Assembly: GCA_900769375.1 (NCBI GenBank)
Contig: CAAGGN010000062.1
Location: 1-5,044 of the forward strand
Length of the DNA stretch: 5,044 nt
From: Clostridia bacterium
GTDB taxonomy: Bacteria; Bacillota; Clostridia; Oscillospirales; Acutalibacteraceae
Reading direction: 5' to 3'
Shown: piece after piece, positions 1 through 5,044 of the stretch
How the letters are laid out: each line of letters opens with the position of its first letter
How positions within the stretch are numbered: position 1 is the first letter of the stretch
Program-made: the position numbers and the translations under genes
Notes under the pieces: generated by a model
Seen by the model: the letters and a program-made list of their open reading frames with translations, nothing else
Told to the model about the DNA's origin: nothing
Database searches by the model: none

Positions 1-1
1 C

Positions 2-48
2 ACCTCCTATGGTAGTTGTTTCAATTCTACCATAGGAGGTCCTTTTTT
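2..48 (+). terminator. Rho-independent terminator of an upstream plus-strand gene
   Basis: A perfect 14-bp inverted repeat (arms 2-15 and 27-40) encloses an 11-nt loop and is followed by CC and six T residues at 43-48. This is a classical intrinsic terminator reading left to right, so a plus-strand gene should end just outside the left edge. On the other strand the hairpin could also stop transcription of the minus-strand transporter gene, but the bases that would form its T tract lie off the window. No other convincing hairpin is seen in 49-145. Confidence 0.85.
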
Positions 49-145
49 GTCATTGTCCGTTTTTACTGGACTTGTTCAAATGCATCTGCCTTTAATTTTA
101 ACCGTTATATTACACTTTTTATTATATCGCAATAAGAGTTTTAAT

Positions 146-1384
146 TTAGTCCTTCTTTTTGAAATATCTGATTGTAAAAATCAGTACGAATACGCCAATT
201 AAGGGGAAAACAGCGCTTACAAGCATTCCCGTTTTAAGCCCTATCTGTTCGGCTGTGAGATTTAATTTTTCGCCCAAAGTATATGCCCAATTCGTAAGGG
301 AAACCTTATCTATAATTATTCCCATAAGTTGTGGCGCCAAAGCGGCTCCCATATCGCCGCCCGCAGCCATAAGAGCGAAGGCGGTAACCGATGCGCCCTC
401 AATTTTTTCTTCCATAAGAATTAAAGCGCCGGGCCAGAGCATCGAGGTGAAAATTCCTGTAAGTGCGCAGGCGATAAAGGCAGTATAACGTCCCGTCAAG
501 GCGGCTAATAAGTAGCAGATAAATGCCCCCGCCATACCGATAAGTAAAACGCGGGAAATGTTTTTGCCGAATCTTGAATAGGAAATACGGGCAATTCCCA
601 AAAGGATGGCAAACATAGCCATACCTAAAATATCACCCATAGTCTTATTAATTCCCAAAGCGTTTTCTGCAAAGGAAGAAACCCAGTTAGACATAACGTT
701 TTCAGCGCAGCTGCCAAAGAAAATACATCCGACCAAAAGGGCGATTCCGAGAAGCTTATTTTTATGAGTGTTATCAGAAGGGACGCCGTCGCCCGACATA
801 TCGGGCATGGGTGATGTGGCGAAAAGGATGGCGGGGATAAGGGGCAAAAGCGCCCAGAAAATGCATAAAAACATCCAGTTTTCGCTGCCTAAAATTTTCA
901 AAAAGACGGTGGAAACTACTACAACCGTAAAAACGCCGAAGGCATAAAGGGAGTGAAGAAAGCTCATATCCCGAGAAGGATTGTCCGAAGGCATAGCCGC
1001 AATAGTGGGGCTTAAAAGCACCTCCGAAAGTCCCGCCGAAACCGAGAAGAGCACTGTTCCTATAACCAGACCAATATAAGCGGCGGACGGGAAAAATGAG
1101 GGAATAAGAGCATAGATAAGAAGTCCTACGGTCGTTATAACGGGCATAATTTTAACCGTTTTATGTATATTAAAATACTTTGAAAAGGCGGTAAAAATCA
1201 GGTCAATTCCAAGTTGGGTGACAAAATTTATAAGCACCAAGCTGCCAAGCTGAGTATATGAAATATTATATAGTTCTTTAAAGGTCATAAATAAAAGCGG
1301 TGGGAAGCTAAATATTGAGGACATAGTAAAGTATGCCGAAAAACAGGCAAACCTCGTCCTTTTAAAATTGATTTCCTCATTCAT
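146..1384 (-). CDS. Major facilitator superfamily transporter, 12 membrane segments, possibly sugar/fucose-permease-like
   Basis: This 412-residue, very hydrophobic protein is of normal length for a major facilitator superfamily carrier. About twelve membrane segments can be drawn, roughly at residues 15-35, 45-65, 76-95, 101-126, 143-163, 170-190, 210-228, 250-267, 278-297, 300-323, 335-357 and 386-406. A polar linker at about 191-210 separates the two six-helix halves. The stretch LHSLYAFG (143-150), the acidic E121 within a helix, and E228 followed by NW at 233-234 resemble sugar permeases of the fucose/glucose (FHS) branch. That placement is tentative and the substrate is unknown; a drug exporter is possible. 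The chosen ATG at 1384 is preceded by AAGGCGG (7-nt gap) and by a strong promoter. The gene is transcribed alone, divergently from the radical SAM gene. There is no sequence link to the mannosidase 3 kb away. Confidence 0.85.
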   Translation of the reverse strand: MNEEINFKRTRFACFSAYFTMSSIFSFPPLLFMTFKELYNISYTQLGSLVLINFVTQLGIDLIFTAFSKYFNIHKTVKIMPVITTVGLLIYALIPSFFPSAAYIGLVIGTVLFSVSAGLSEVLLSPTIAAMPSDNPSRDMSFLHSLYAFGVFTVVVVSTVFLKILGSENWMFLCIFWALLPLIPAILFATSPMPDMSGDGVPSDNTHKNKLLGIALLVGCIFFGSCAENVMSNWVSSFAENALGINKTMGDILGMAMFAILLGIARISYSRFGKNISRVLLIGMAGAFICYLLAALTGRYTAFIACALTGIFTSMLWPGALILMEEKIEGASVTAFALMAAGGDMGAALAPQLMGIIIDKVSLTNWAYTLGEKLNLTAEQIGLKTGMLVSAVFPLIGVFVLIFTIRYFKKKD

Positions 1385-1413
1385 AAAATCGCCGCCTTAT
1401 TAGATATGACAGC

Positions 1414-1443
1414 ATTATATCATATATATAGGTTTGTTGTCTA
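1414..1443 (-). promoter_or_regulatory. Sigma-A-type promoter of the MFS transporter gene
   Basis: On the minus strand TAGACA (1438-1443) is separated by 18 bp from a perfect TATAAT (1414-1419). The -10 box is preceded by TGA, giving an extended -10 element. The predicted start point near 1407 leaves a leader of about 22 nt, which just contains the ribosome binding site. Confidence 0.75.
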
Positions 1444-1458
1444 TATGATTTTAAAGCA

Positions 1459-1487
1459 TTGAAAAACCGCCGAAAATATGTTACCAT
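1459..1487 (+). promoter_or_regulatory. Sigma-A-type promoter of the radical SAM gene
   Basis: TTGAAA (1459-1464) and TACCAT (1482-1487) are 17 bp apart, with TGT directly before the -10 box (extended -10). Transcription would start near 1494, leaving a leader of about 30 nt that carries AAAGGAG at 1509-1515, 8 nt before the ATG. The promoter is back to back with that of the MFS gene; the two -35 boxes are only 15 bp apart. Confidence 0.65.
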
Positions 1488-1523
1488 AAATAAAGAAATT
1501 TACGGCGGAAAGGAGAAATTTAT

Positions 1524-2351
1524 ATGTATAAAAAGGTTTACGTGGAAATAACTAACGTATGCAATATGAATTGCTCCTTTTGCCATGGGCATAAAAGAGC
1601 TCCTCGCCAAATGAGTGAGGAGGAATTTTCGCTGGTTTTAAAAAAATTGCAGGGATATACGGAATATATCTACTATCATCTGATGGGTGAGCCCCTAATG
1701 CACCCCTTGCTCCCAAGGTTTTTAGAAATGGCAGAGAGCAGCGGCTATAAATCTATTATCACTACTAACGGTACCCTTCTTAAAAAACGGGAAAGTGAGA
1801 TTTTGTCACAGAGTGTGCACAAAATAAATATATCCATCCATAGTTTTGAAGGGGCGGATAGGGAAGCTCATACCGAATATATCCGCCGGATTGCCGAATT
1901 TTCGAAGAAGGCAGCAAAGAGTGGTACTATTGTTGTTTTTCGTCTTTGGAACAATGGTGTTGACGGGGATAAAAACGAGCTCGCCATAAAAACTCTAAAA
2001 GAAAATATATCACCTGATTGGACTGAAAATACCCGCGGTTTTAAAATAGGGGATAAGATTTATCTTGAATTCGGCGAACGCTTCGAGTGGCCCGATTTGT
2101 CGGCCGAAACAAAGGGCGATAAATTCTTTTGTTACGGTCTTAAGGACCAATTCGGAATCCTCTCAAACGGCACGGTTGTGCCTTGCTGCCTCGATAGTGA
2201 CGGTGTCATTAACCTTGGTAATATTTTTAAAGAGGACGTAGAAAGCATTCTTTCCTCAAAGCGCGCCGCCGATATGGTAAATGGCTTCAGGTGCGGGAAG
2301 GCAACCGAGGAGCTATGCCAAAAGTGCGGCTACGCCCAAAGGTTTGTATAA
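1524..2351 (+). CDS. Radical SAM/SPASM domain protein of unknown function
   Basis: The 275-residue product begins almost directly with the radical SAM cluster motif CxxxCxxC (C13, C17, C20), which binds the [4Fe-4S] cluster that cleaves S-adenosylmethionine. GEP (55-57) and TTNGT (80-84) are typical of the following strands of the barrel. The C-terminal third is SPASM/twitch-like. C203, then 12 residues, G216, four residues and C221-C222 fit the CX9-15GX4C signature, and C257, C265 and C268 follow. The chain ends seven residues later, so the full seven-cysteine SPASM set is not present and probably only one auxiliary cluster is bound. SPASM proteins often modify peptides or proteins, but no small precursor gene fits on either side. 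I recall similar uncharacterised proteins in anaerobic Firmicutes; the substrate is unknown. The start is supported by AAAGGAG 8 nt upstream. It is a single-gene transcript ending in a hairpin. Confidence 0.9.
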   Translation: MYKKVYVEITNVCNMNCSFCHGHKRAPRQMSEEEFSLVLKKLQGYTEYIYYHLMGEPLMHPLLPRFLEMAESSGYKSIITTNGTLLKKRESEILSQSVHKINISIHSFEGADREAHTEYIRRIAEFSKKAAKSGTIVVFRLWNNGVDGDKNELAIKTLKENISPDWTENTRGFKIGDKIYLEFGERFEWPDLSAETKGDKFFCYGLKDQFGILSNGTVVPCCLDSDGVINLGNIFKEDVESILSSKRAADMVNGFRCGKATEELCQKCGYAQRFV

Positions 2352-2371
2352 AAGCAATGGTATAAAATAAT

Positions 2372-2400
2372 GCCCTTTCCTTAACGGAAGGGCGTTTATT
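2372..2400. terminator. Hairpin terminator between convergent radical SAM and guaA genes
   Basis: Arms 2372-2380 and 2386-2393 pair as GCCCTT(T)CC with GGAAGGGC, with one bulged T and a 5-nt loop. A T-rich stretch, GTTTATTTTA, follows on the plus strand, giving a moderate terminator for the radical SAM gene 21 nt after its stop codon. On the minus strand the same hairpin lies 14 nt after the guaA stop codon and is followed by ATTATTTTAT, so it probably serves both genes. Confidence 0.75.
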
Positions 2401-2406
2401 TTACGT

Positions 2407-3387
2407 TTATTCAAATTCGATAGTTCCGACGGGCTTGGGGGTGATGTCCATAAGCACGCGGCTAATGCCCTTAACCTCGCTTGTGATTCGGGCGGTTATA
2501 TGATGGAGAAGGGGATAGGGGATTTCTTCAATAGTTGCGCTCATAGCGTCGGTAGTGTTCACCGCGCGGATAATAGCGCACCAACCGTCAAGACGCTTGC
2601 CGTCAATAACTCCAACGGCGGTCATATCGGGGATAGCGATAAAGTACTGCCAAACCTTCTCGGCAAGACCGCTTTTATCAAATTCTTCACGGAGGATTGC
2701 ATCGGCTTCGCGAAGGGCGTGAAGGCGGTCTTTCGTGATAGCGCCAAGACATCTTACTCCAAGGCCCGGGCCGGGGAAGGGTTGACGGTAAACCATAGCG
2801 TGAGGAAGACCAAGGGCCTCGCCCACAACTCTGACCTCATCCTTATATAAAAGTTTAACGGGCTCAACAAGCTCCATTTCCATATCTTCGGGAAGGCCGC
2901 CTACATTGTGATGAGCTTTAACTCCGTCGCTTTCAAGAATATCGGGATAGATAGTACCTTGAGCCAAGAAGGAAATACCTTCGAGTTTTGCGGATTCTTC
3001 GTCAAACACTTTAATGAATTCTCCGCCTATGATTTTACGCTTTTTCTCGGGGTCGCTAACACCTTCAAGAAGTGTTAAAAATCTATCGGTAGCATCAATA
3101 TAAATAAGATTTGCATCAAGTTCTTTGCCGAAAATCTCGATAACCTGTTCGCTTTCGCCTTTGCGCATAAGACCGTGGTTAACATGAACGCAAACAAGTT
3201 GTTTGCCGATGGCCTTGATAAGAAGCGCGGCAACTACAGAGCTATCCACGCCGCCCGAAAGAGCTAAAAGCACTTTCTTATCGCCCACCTGATTTCTTAC
3301 GGCCTCAACCTGCTCGGCGATAAACTTATCGGCAAGGGCCTTGGTGGTAATTCTTTCCATATTTTCGGGTCTTTTATTAGGATTCAT
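2407..3387 (-). CDS. guaA: GMP synthase, stand-alone ATP-pyrophosphatase subunit (no glutaminase domain)
   Basis: This enzyme adenylates XMP with ATP and aminates it to GMP, the last step of guanine nucleotide synthesis, in the cytoplasm. The 326-residue product carries the PP-loop SGGVDSS (44-50), LAQGTIYPD (141-149), HHNVGGLPE (159-167), FPGPGLGVR (204-212) and the C-terminal signature ending KPVGTIEFE, so it is complete from the ATP-pyrophosphatase domain through the dimerisation domain. Usual bacterial GuaA proteins are about 510-525 residues with an N-terminal class I glutamine amidotransferase. That half is wholly absent here, as in archaeal two-subunit GMP synthase (subunit B). The loop between LES (151-153) and HHNVGG is also shorter than in E. 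coli. It must use free ammonia or a glutaminase encoded elsewhere. An in-frame TTG at 3432 would add 15 residues but lies within the promoter; the ATG at 3387 has GGAGG 7 nt upstream and is preferred. Confidence 0.92.
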   Translation of the reverse strand: MNPNKRPENMERITTKALADKFIAEQVEAVRNQVGDKKVLLALSGGVDSSVVAALLIKAIGKQLVCVHVNHGLMRKGESEQVIEIFGKELDANLIYIDATDRFLTLLEGVSDPEKKRKIIGGEFIKVFDEESAKLEGISFLAQGTIYPDILESDGVKAHHNVGGLPEDMEMELVEPVKLLYKDEVRVVGEALGLPHAMVYRQPFPGPGLGVRCLGAITKDRLHALREADAILREEFDKSGLAEKVWQYFIAIPDMTAVGVIDGKRLDGWCAIIRAVNTTDAMSATIEEIPYPLLHHITARITSEVKGISRVLMDITPKPVGTIEFE

Positions 3388-3394
3388 ATTTTTG

Positions 3395-3399
3395 CCTCC
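3395..3399 (-). promoter_or_regulatory. Ribosome binding site that fixes the guaA start
   Basis: GGAGG on the minus strand lies 7 nt before the ATG at 3387. It is inside the reading frame that would be used from the upstream TTG at 3432, so it argues for the shorter protein. Confidence 0.85.
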
Positions 3400-3420
3400 G
3401 AGAAAAATTTTATTAGAGAT

Positions 3421-3449
3421 ATTATATATCAACTTTTTCGAATTTTCAA
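3421..3449 (-). promoter_or_regulatory. Near-consensus promoter of guaA
   Basis: On the minus strand TTGAAA (3444-3449) and TATAAT (3421-3426) are 17 bp apart, a near-perfect sigma-A promoter. Transcription would begin near 3414, giving a leader of about 27 nt. That is too short for a purine riboswitch, and none is seen. The promoter lies in the 96-bp gap downstream of the AraC-type regulator gene. Confidence 0.85.
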
Positions 3450-3463
3450 GAAAATACGCTATA

Positions 3464-3480
3464 TTTTTTTGAATTTTTTT
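3464..3480 (-). promoter_or_regulatory. Two phased A7 tracts upstream of the guaA promoter
   Basis: On the minus strand two runs of seven A residues (3474-3480 and 3464-3470) repeat with a 10-bp period and lie about 50 to 65 bp upstream of the predicted guaA start point. This could be an UP-element-like site or a bend that strengthens the promoter. It is an inference from position and phasing only; the spacer is AT-rich anyway. Confidence 0.4.
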
Positions 3481-3483
3481 AAA

Positions 3484-4305
3484 TTATGAGGGTTTGGCAA
3501 ATTTGCGGTATTCATTAGGTGTTATACCCTCGGCGCCAAAGACTCTGAAAAAGTTTGAAACCGATTTAAATCCGCTTTTGTGGCAAATCTCCGTAACCGA
3601 AAGATTTGTGCTTCTTAAAAGGAGTTTGGCGTAGTGAATTCGAAGGTCGTTTATAAAGTCAGATAGGCATTTCCCCGTTTCTTTATGGAAAAGAGAACTA
3701 AAATATGTAGGGGAATATCCGCCCTTTTCCGCTACGGTTTCCAAGGATAATTCTTCTCTGAAATGGCGGAAAATATATTGAAGGGATTTTTGAATTCCGT
3801 CGGTGTTAAGGGGTTTGTCGGTACTAGCATTTCTCGTAATAACTGTAAGCAGAATTTCAAGAAGATGGGTAAGCATATCCGCGCTTTCGGGGGTATCTTT
3901 TGTGAATTCCACACCGAACATATTTATAATGGTTTCAATATGCGATTTTTCCTCTCCAAGAAGGTTACAAAAAAGATTGTGACGCCGATTTATAAACTGC
4001 ATTTGCCTTTCCTCCGAAATGACGGTTTGTTGGAAGGAAATATTGGCCACCACAACCCCTTTTTCACTACTTATAGAGTGGAAATCTATGGGGGTCAAAA
4101 GATAAAAACTACCCCTTTCGAGTTTATAAACAGAGCCGTTAAGATTTTGCTCACCCTCGCCATCTAAAACAAATTCGAGTTCAAAAAATTCGTGAACATG
4201 GGTGCCGCCTTTGCCGTCAACTCTTCGTTTAATAAAGGATATATTTTTTTGAGGATCGGCAAACTCATTATTGGCGGTTTTGCGGTCACGGAGATACGAA
4301 TTCAT
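3484..4305 (-). CDS. AraC-family transcriptional regulator with N-terminal cupin sensor domain
   Basis: The 273-residue product has the usual two-domain layout. The N-terminal part (about 20-95) is an AraC-type cupin: HVHEFFELEFVLDGEG (36-51) gives the histidine/glutamate strand, and the following GSFYLLTPIDFHSI segment is typical of the ligand barrel. A linker at about 100-165 precedes the DNA-binding domain (about 168-273). That domain has a first helix-turn-helix near 187-211 (LSLETVAEKGGYSPTYFSSLF) and a second near 235-268, with SGFKSVSNFFRVF and the family signature GITPNEYR (260-267). The ATG at 4305 is preceded by AAGGTG. The gene diverges from the alpha-mannosidase gene, and the spacer holds direct repeats that suit this family, so it is probably a sugar-responsive activator of that gene. 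The ligand is unknown. No terminator hairpin is visible before guaA. Confidence 0.92.
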   Translation of the reverse strand: MNSYLRDRKTANNEFADPQKNISFIKRRVDGKGGTHVHEFFELEFVLDGEGEQNLNGSVYKLERGSFYLLTPIDFHSISSEKGVVVANISFQQTVISEERQMQFINRRHNLFCNLLGEEKSHIETIINMFGVEFTKDTPESADMLTHLLEILLTVITRNASTDKPLNTDGIQKSLQYIFRHFREELSLETVAEKGGYSPTYFSSLFHKETGKCLSDFINDLRIHYAKLLLRSTNLSVTEICHKSGFKSVSNFFRVFGAEGITPNEYRKFAKPS

Positions 4306-4315
4306 ATAATCACCT

Positions 4316-4349
4316 TAAAATAATGGAATTATTCGCTAAAATAATGGAA
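4316..4349. repeat. Two 13-bp direct repeats, 21-bp period: candidate AraC-type operator
   Basis: TAAAATAATGGAA occurs perfectly at 4316-4328 and again at 4337-4349, an exact 21-bp offset (two helical turns). AraC-family proteins, with two helix-turn-helix units per monomer, characteristically bind direct repeats of this size and spacing. The right copy overlaps the weak -35 region of the mannosidase promoter. Both copies lie downstream of the predicted regulator start point. Activation of the mannosidase gene and autorepression are therefore inferred. Confidence 0.65.
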
Positions 4350-4371
4350 GAAATATATATAAAATTATTAT
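4344..4371 (+). promoter_or_regulatory. Weak promoter of the alpha-mannosidase gene, likely activator dependent
   Basis: TATTAT (4366-4371) is a good -10 box, but the -35 region 16 bp upstream, ATGGAA (4344-4349), matches the consensus at only three of six positions and lies inside the right-hand direct repeat. A poor -35 covered by a regulator site is typical of class II activated promoters. Transcription would start near 4378, leaving a short leader with GAGGTG at 4383-4388. An alternative -10 is TACAAT at 4371-4376, but it leaves almost no leader. Confidence 0.45.
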
Positions 4372-4395
4372 ACAATGGTTTTGAGGTGATTGCAA
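4367..4395 (-). promoter_or_regulatory. Promoter of the AraC-family regulator gene
   Basis: On the minus strand TTGCAA (4390-4395) and a perfect TATAAT (4367-4372) are 17 bp apart. Transcription would start near 4360 and run through both direct repeats before the ATG at 4305. Its -10 box overlaps that of the opposing mannosidase promoter, so the two probably compete for polymerase. Confidence 0.65.
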
Positions 4396-5044
4396 TGAAA
4401 AAAGATAGATTTTATTGCGTAGGCAACGCCCATCTGGACCCTATGTGGCTCTGGCGTTGGCAGGAAGGAAGCGCCGAGGCGAAGGCCACCATTAGAAGCG
4501 CCCTTGACAGAATGAAGGAATATCCTGAATTTAAATTTGTTTGCGCGGCTTCACAGGTTTTCAAATGGATAGAAAAATTTGATAAATGTATGTTTGAAGA
4601 AATAAGGGAACGGGTAAAAGAGGGAAGATTTACAATAGTGGGCGGTTGGTTTATTCAGCCCGATTGCAATAATCCCTCGGGGGAAAGCTTTGCCCGACAC
4701 GGACTTTATGCCCAACGCTATTTTAAGGAGAAATTCGGCGTTACCGCCCATACGGGCTATAACGTGGATTCATTCGGGCATAACGCCATGCTCCCCCAAA
4801 TTCTCAAAAAGCAGGGAATGGATAACTATATCTTTATGCGACCCGCGCCCCACGAAAAAGAACTTGCGGAAGAACTTTTTTATTGGGTATCTCCCGATGG
4901 CTCAAAGGTGCTCACCTCACGAATTCCCGACCCTTATTGCAGAAATATAAGGGATGACGAGCAAACGGATAAGGAAATAGAAAAGGCGGTAACCCACGAT
5001 AAAACCAATTCTGACCGCACCTTCTTTTACGGAGTTGGAAATCA
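4395..5044 (+). CDS. Glycoside hydrolase family 38 alpha-mannosidase, N-terminal part (runs off the window)
   Basis: The open frame from ATG 4395 continues to the right edge without a stop, giving 216 complete codons of a gene whose family products are usually about 850-1000 residues. NAHLDPMWLWRW (11-22) supplies the zinc ligands H13 and D15. NVDSFGHN (123-130) contains D125, the expected catalytic nucleophile and zinc ligand. The last codons read YGVGN and seem to enter the NHGGGPT-like stretch seen in bacterial members. Family 38 enzymes are retaining, zinc-dependent exo-alpha-mannosidases. The protein starts immediately with the catalytic domain and has no signal peptide, so it should act in the cytoplasm on imported mannosides or mannose-bearing glycan fragments. 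GAGGTG lies 6 nt before the start. Linkage specificity cannot be told from this part. Confidence 0.93.
   Translation, partial: MKKDRFYCVGNAHLDPMWLWRWQEGSAEAKATIRSALDRMKEYPEFKFVCAASQVFKWIEKFDKCMFEEIRERVKEGRFTIVGGWFIQPDCNNPSGESFARHGLYAQRYFKEKFGVTAHTGYNVDSFGHNAMLPQILKKQGMDNYIFMRPAPHEKELAEELFYWVSPDGSKVLTSRIPDPYCRNIRDDEQTDKEIEKAVTHDKTNSDRTFFYGVGN

Noticed and set aside
2..40. The left terminator stem pairs an anti-Shine-Dalgarno-like ACCTCCT with AGGAGGT, suggesting a translation-control hairpin
   Set aside because: The six-T tract right after the stem and the lack of any start codon at proper spacing make a plain terminator the simpler reading.
120..135. TATAAT-like box on the minus strand just after the MFS stop codon
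   Set aside because: There is no acceptable -35 box at 16-18 bp, and no minus-strand gene follows within the window.
159..488. Open frame of 109 codons on the plus strand
   Set aside because: It lies antisense inside the MFS gene, shows no recognisable domain and has no convincing ribosome binding site; it is a frame shadow.
1426..1446. Short inverted repeat ATATAG/CTATAT between the divergent MFS and radical SAM promoters
   Set aside because: Arms of only six AT-rich bases in an AT-rich spacer are easily due to chance.
2500..2850. Open frame of 116 codons on the plus strand
   Set aside because: It is antisense within the strongly conserved guaA coding region and has no protein family features.
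3388..3414. Possible purine riboswitch or attenuator in the guaA leader
   Set aside because: The predicted leader is about 27 nt, too short for any aptamer, and shows no stem structure.
3732..3914. Open frame of 60 codons on the minus strand
   Set aside because: It overlaps the AraC regulator in another frame of the same strand; no support.
3763..4167. Open frame of 134 codons on the plus strand
   Set aside because: It is antisense to the AraC regulator gene, which has clear domain evidence; the product has no coherent motif.
4368..4380. Possible third copy of the AATGG repeat near the mannosidase -10 box
   Set aside because: Only 8 of 13 positions match and the spacing is 31 bp rather than 21.
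4551..4950. Open frames at 4551-4751 (minus) and 4690-4950 (plus)
   Set aside because: Both lie within the mannosidase coding region in wrong frames; the mannosidase frame carries the catalytic motifs.

Overview
The window looks like a piece of chromosome from an anaerobic Firmicute, most likely a gut-type Clostridium relative. The basis is moderate-to-low GC, AT-rich spacers, strong GGAGG/AAGGTG-type ribosome binding sites, near-consensus sigma-A promoters, hairpin-plus-T terminators, a radical SAM/SPASM enzyme and a family 38 glycosidase. The lineage is inferred from style and protein resemblance only, not from a database match.

Layout from left to right. Positions 2-48 are a strong terminator for a plus-strand gene outside the window. 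A minus-strand major facilitator transporter (146-1384) and a plus-strand radical SAM/SPASM protein (1524-2351) diverge from a 139-bp spacer holding two back-to-back promoters. The radical SAM gene converges on a minus-strand GMP synthase gene (2407-3387), with a hairpin terminator between them. That guaA product has only the ATP-pyrophosphatase and dimerisation part; the glutamine amidotransferase half is absent and no remnant lies in the 96 bp upstream. An AraC-family regulator (3484-4305, minus) lies upstream of guaA. It diverges from a family 38 alpha-mannosidase gene (4395 to beyond the right edge, plus).

The clearest functional unit is the AraC regulator/alpha-mannosidase pair. Their 89-bp spacer carries two perfect 13-bp direct repeats exactly 21 bp apart, the geometry expected of an AraC-type operator. 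They lie just upstream of, or overlapping, the weak -35 region of the mannosidase promoter, and downstream of the predicted start point of the regulator's own promoter. This suggests activation of the glycosidase combined with autorepression. The mannosidase has no signal peptide, so it probably acts in the cytoplasm on imported mannosides.

The other genes look like individually transcribed housekeeping or accessory genes. The most notable are the stand-alone GMP synthase B-type subunit and a radical SAM/SPASM protein of unknown function with no visible substrate peptide next to it. I see no mobile element, CRISPR array, RNA gene or clear new multi-gene system. No gene-free stretch exceeds 300 bases.
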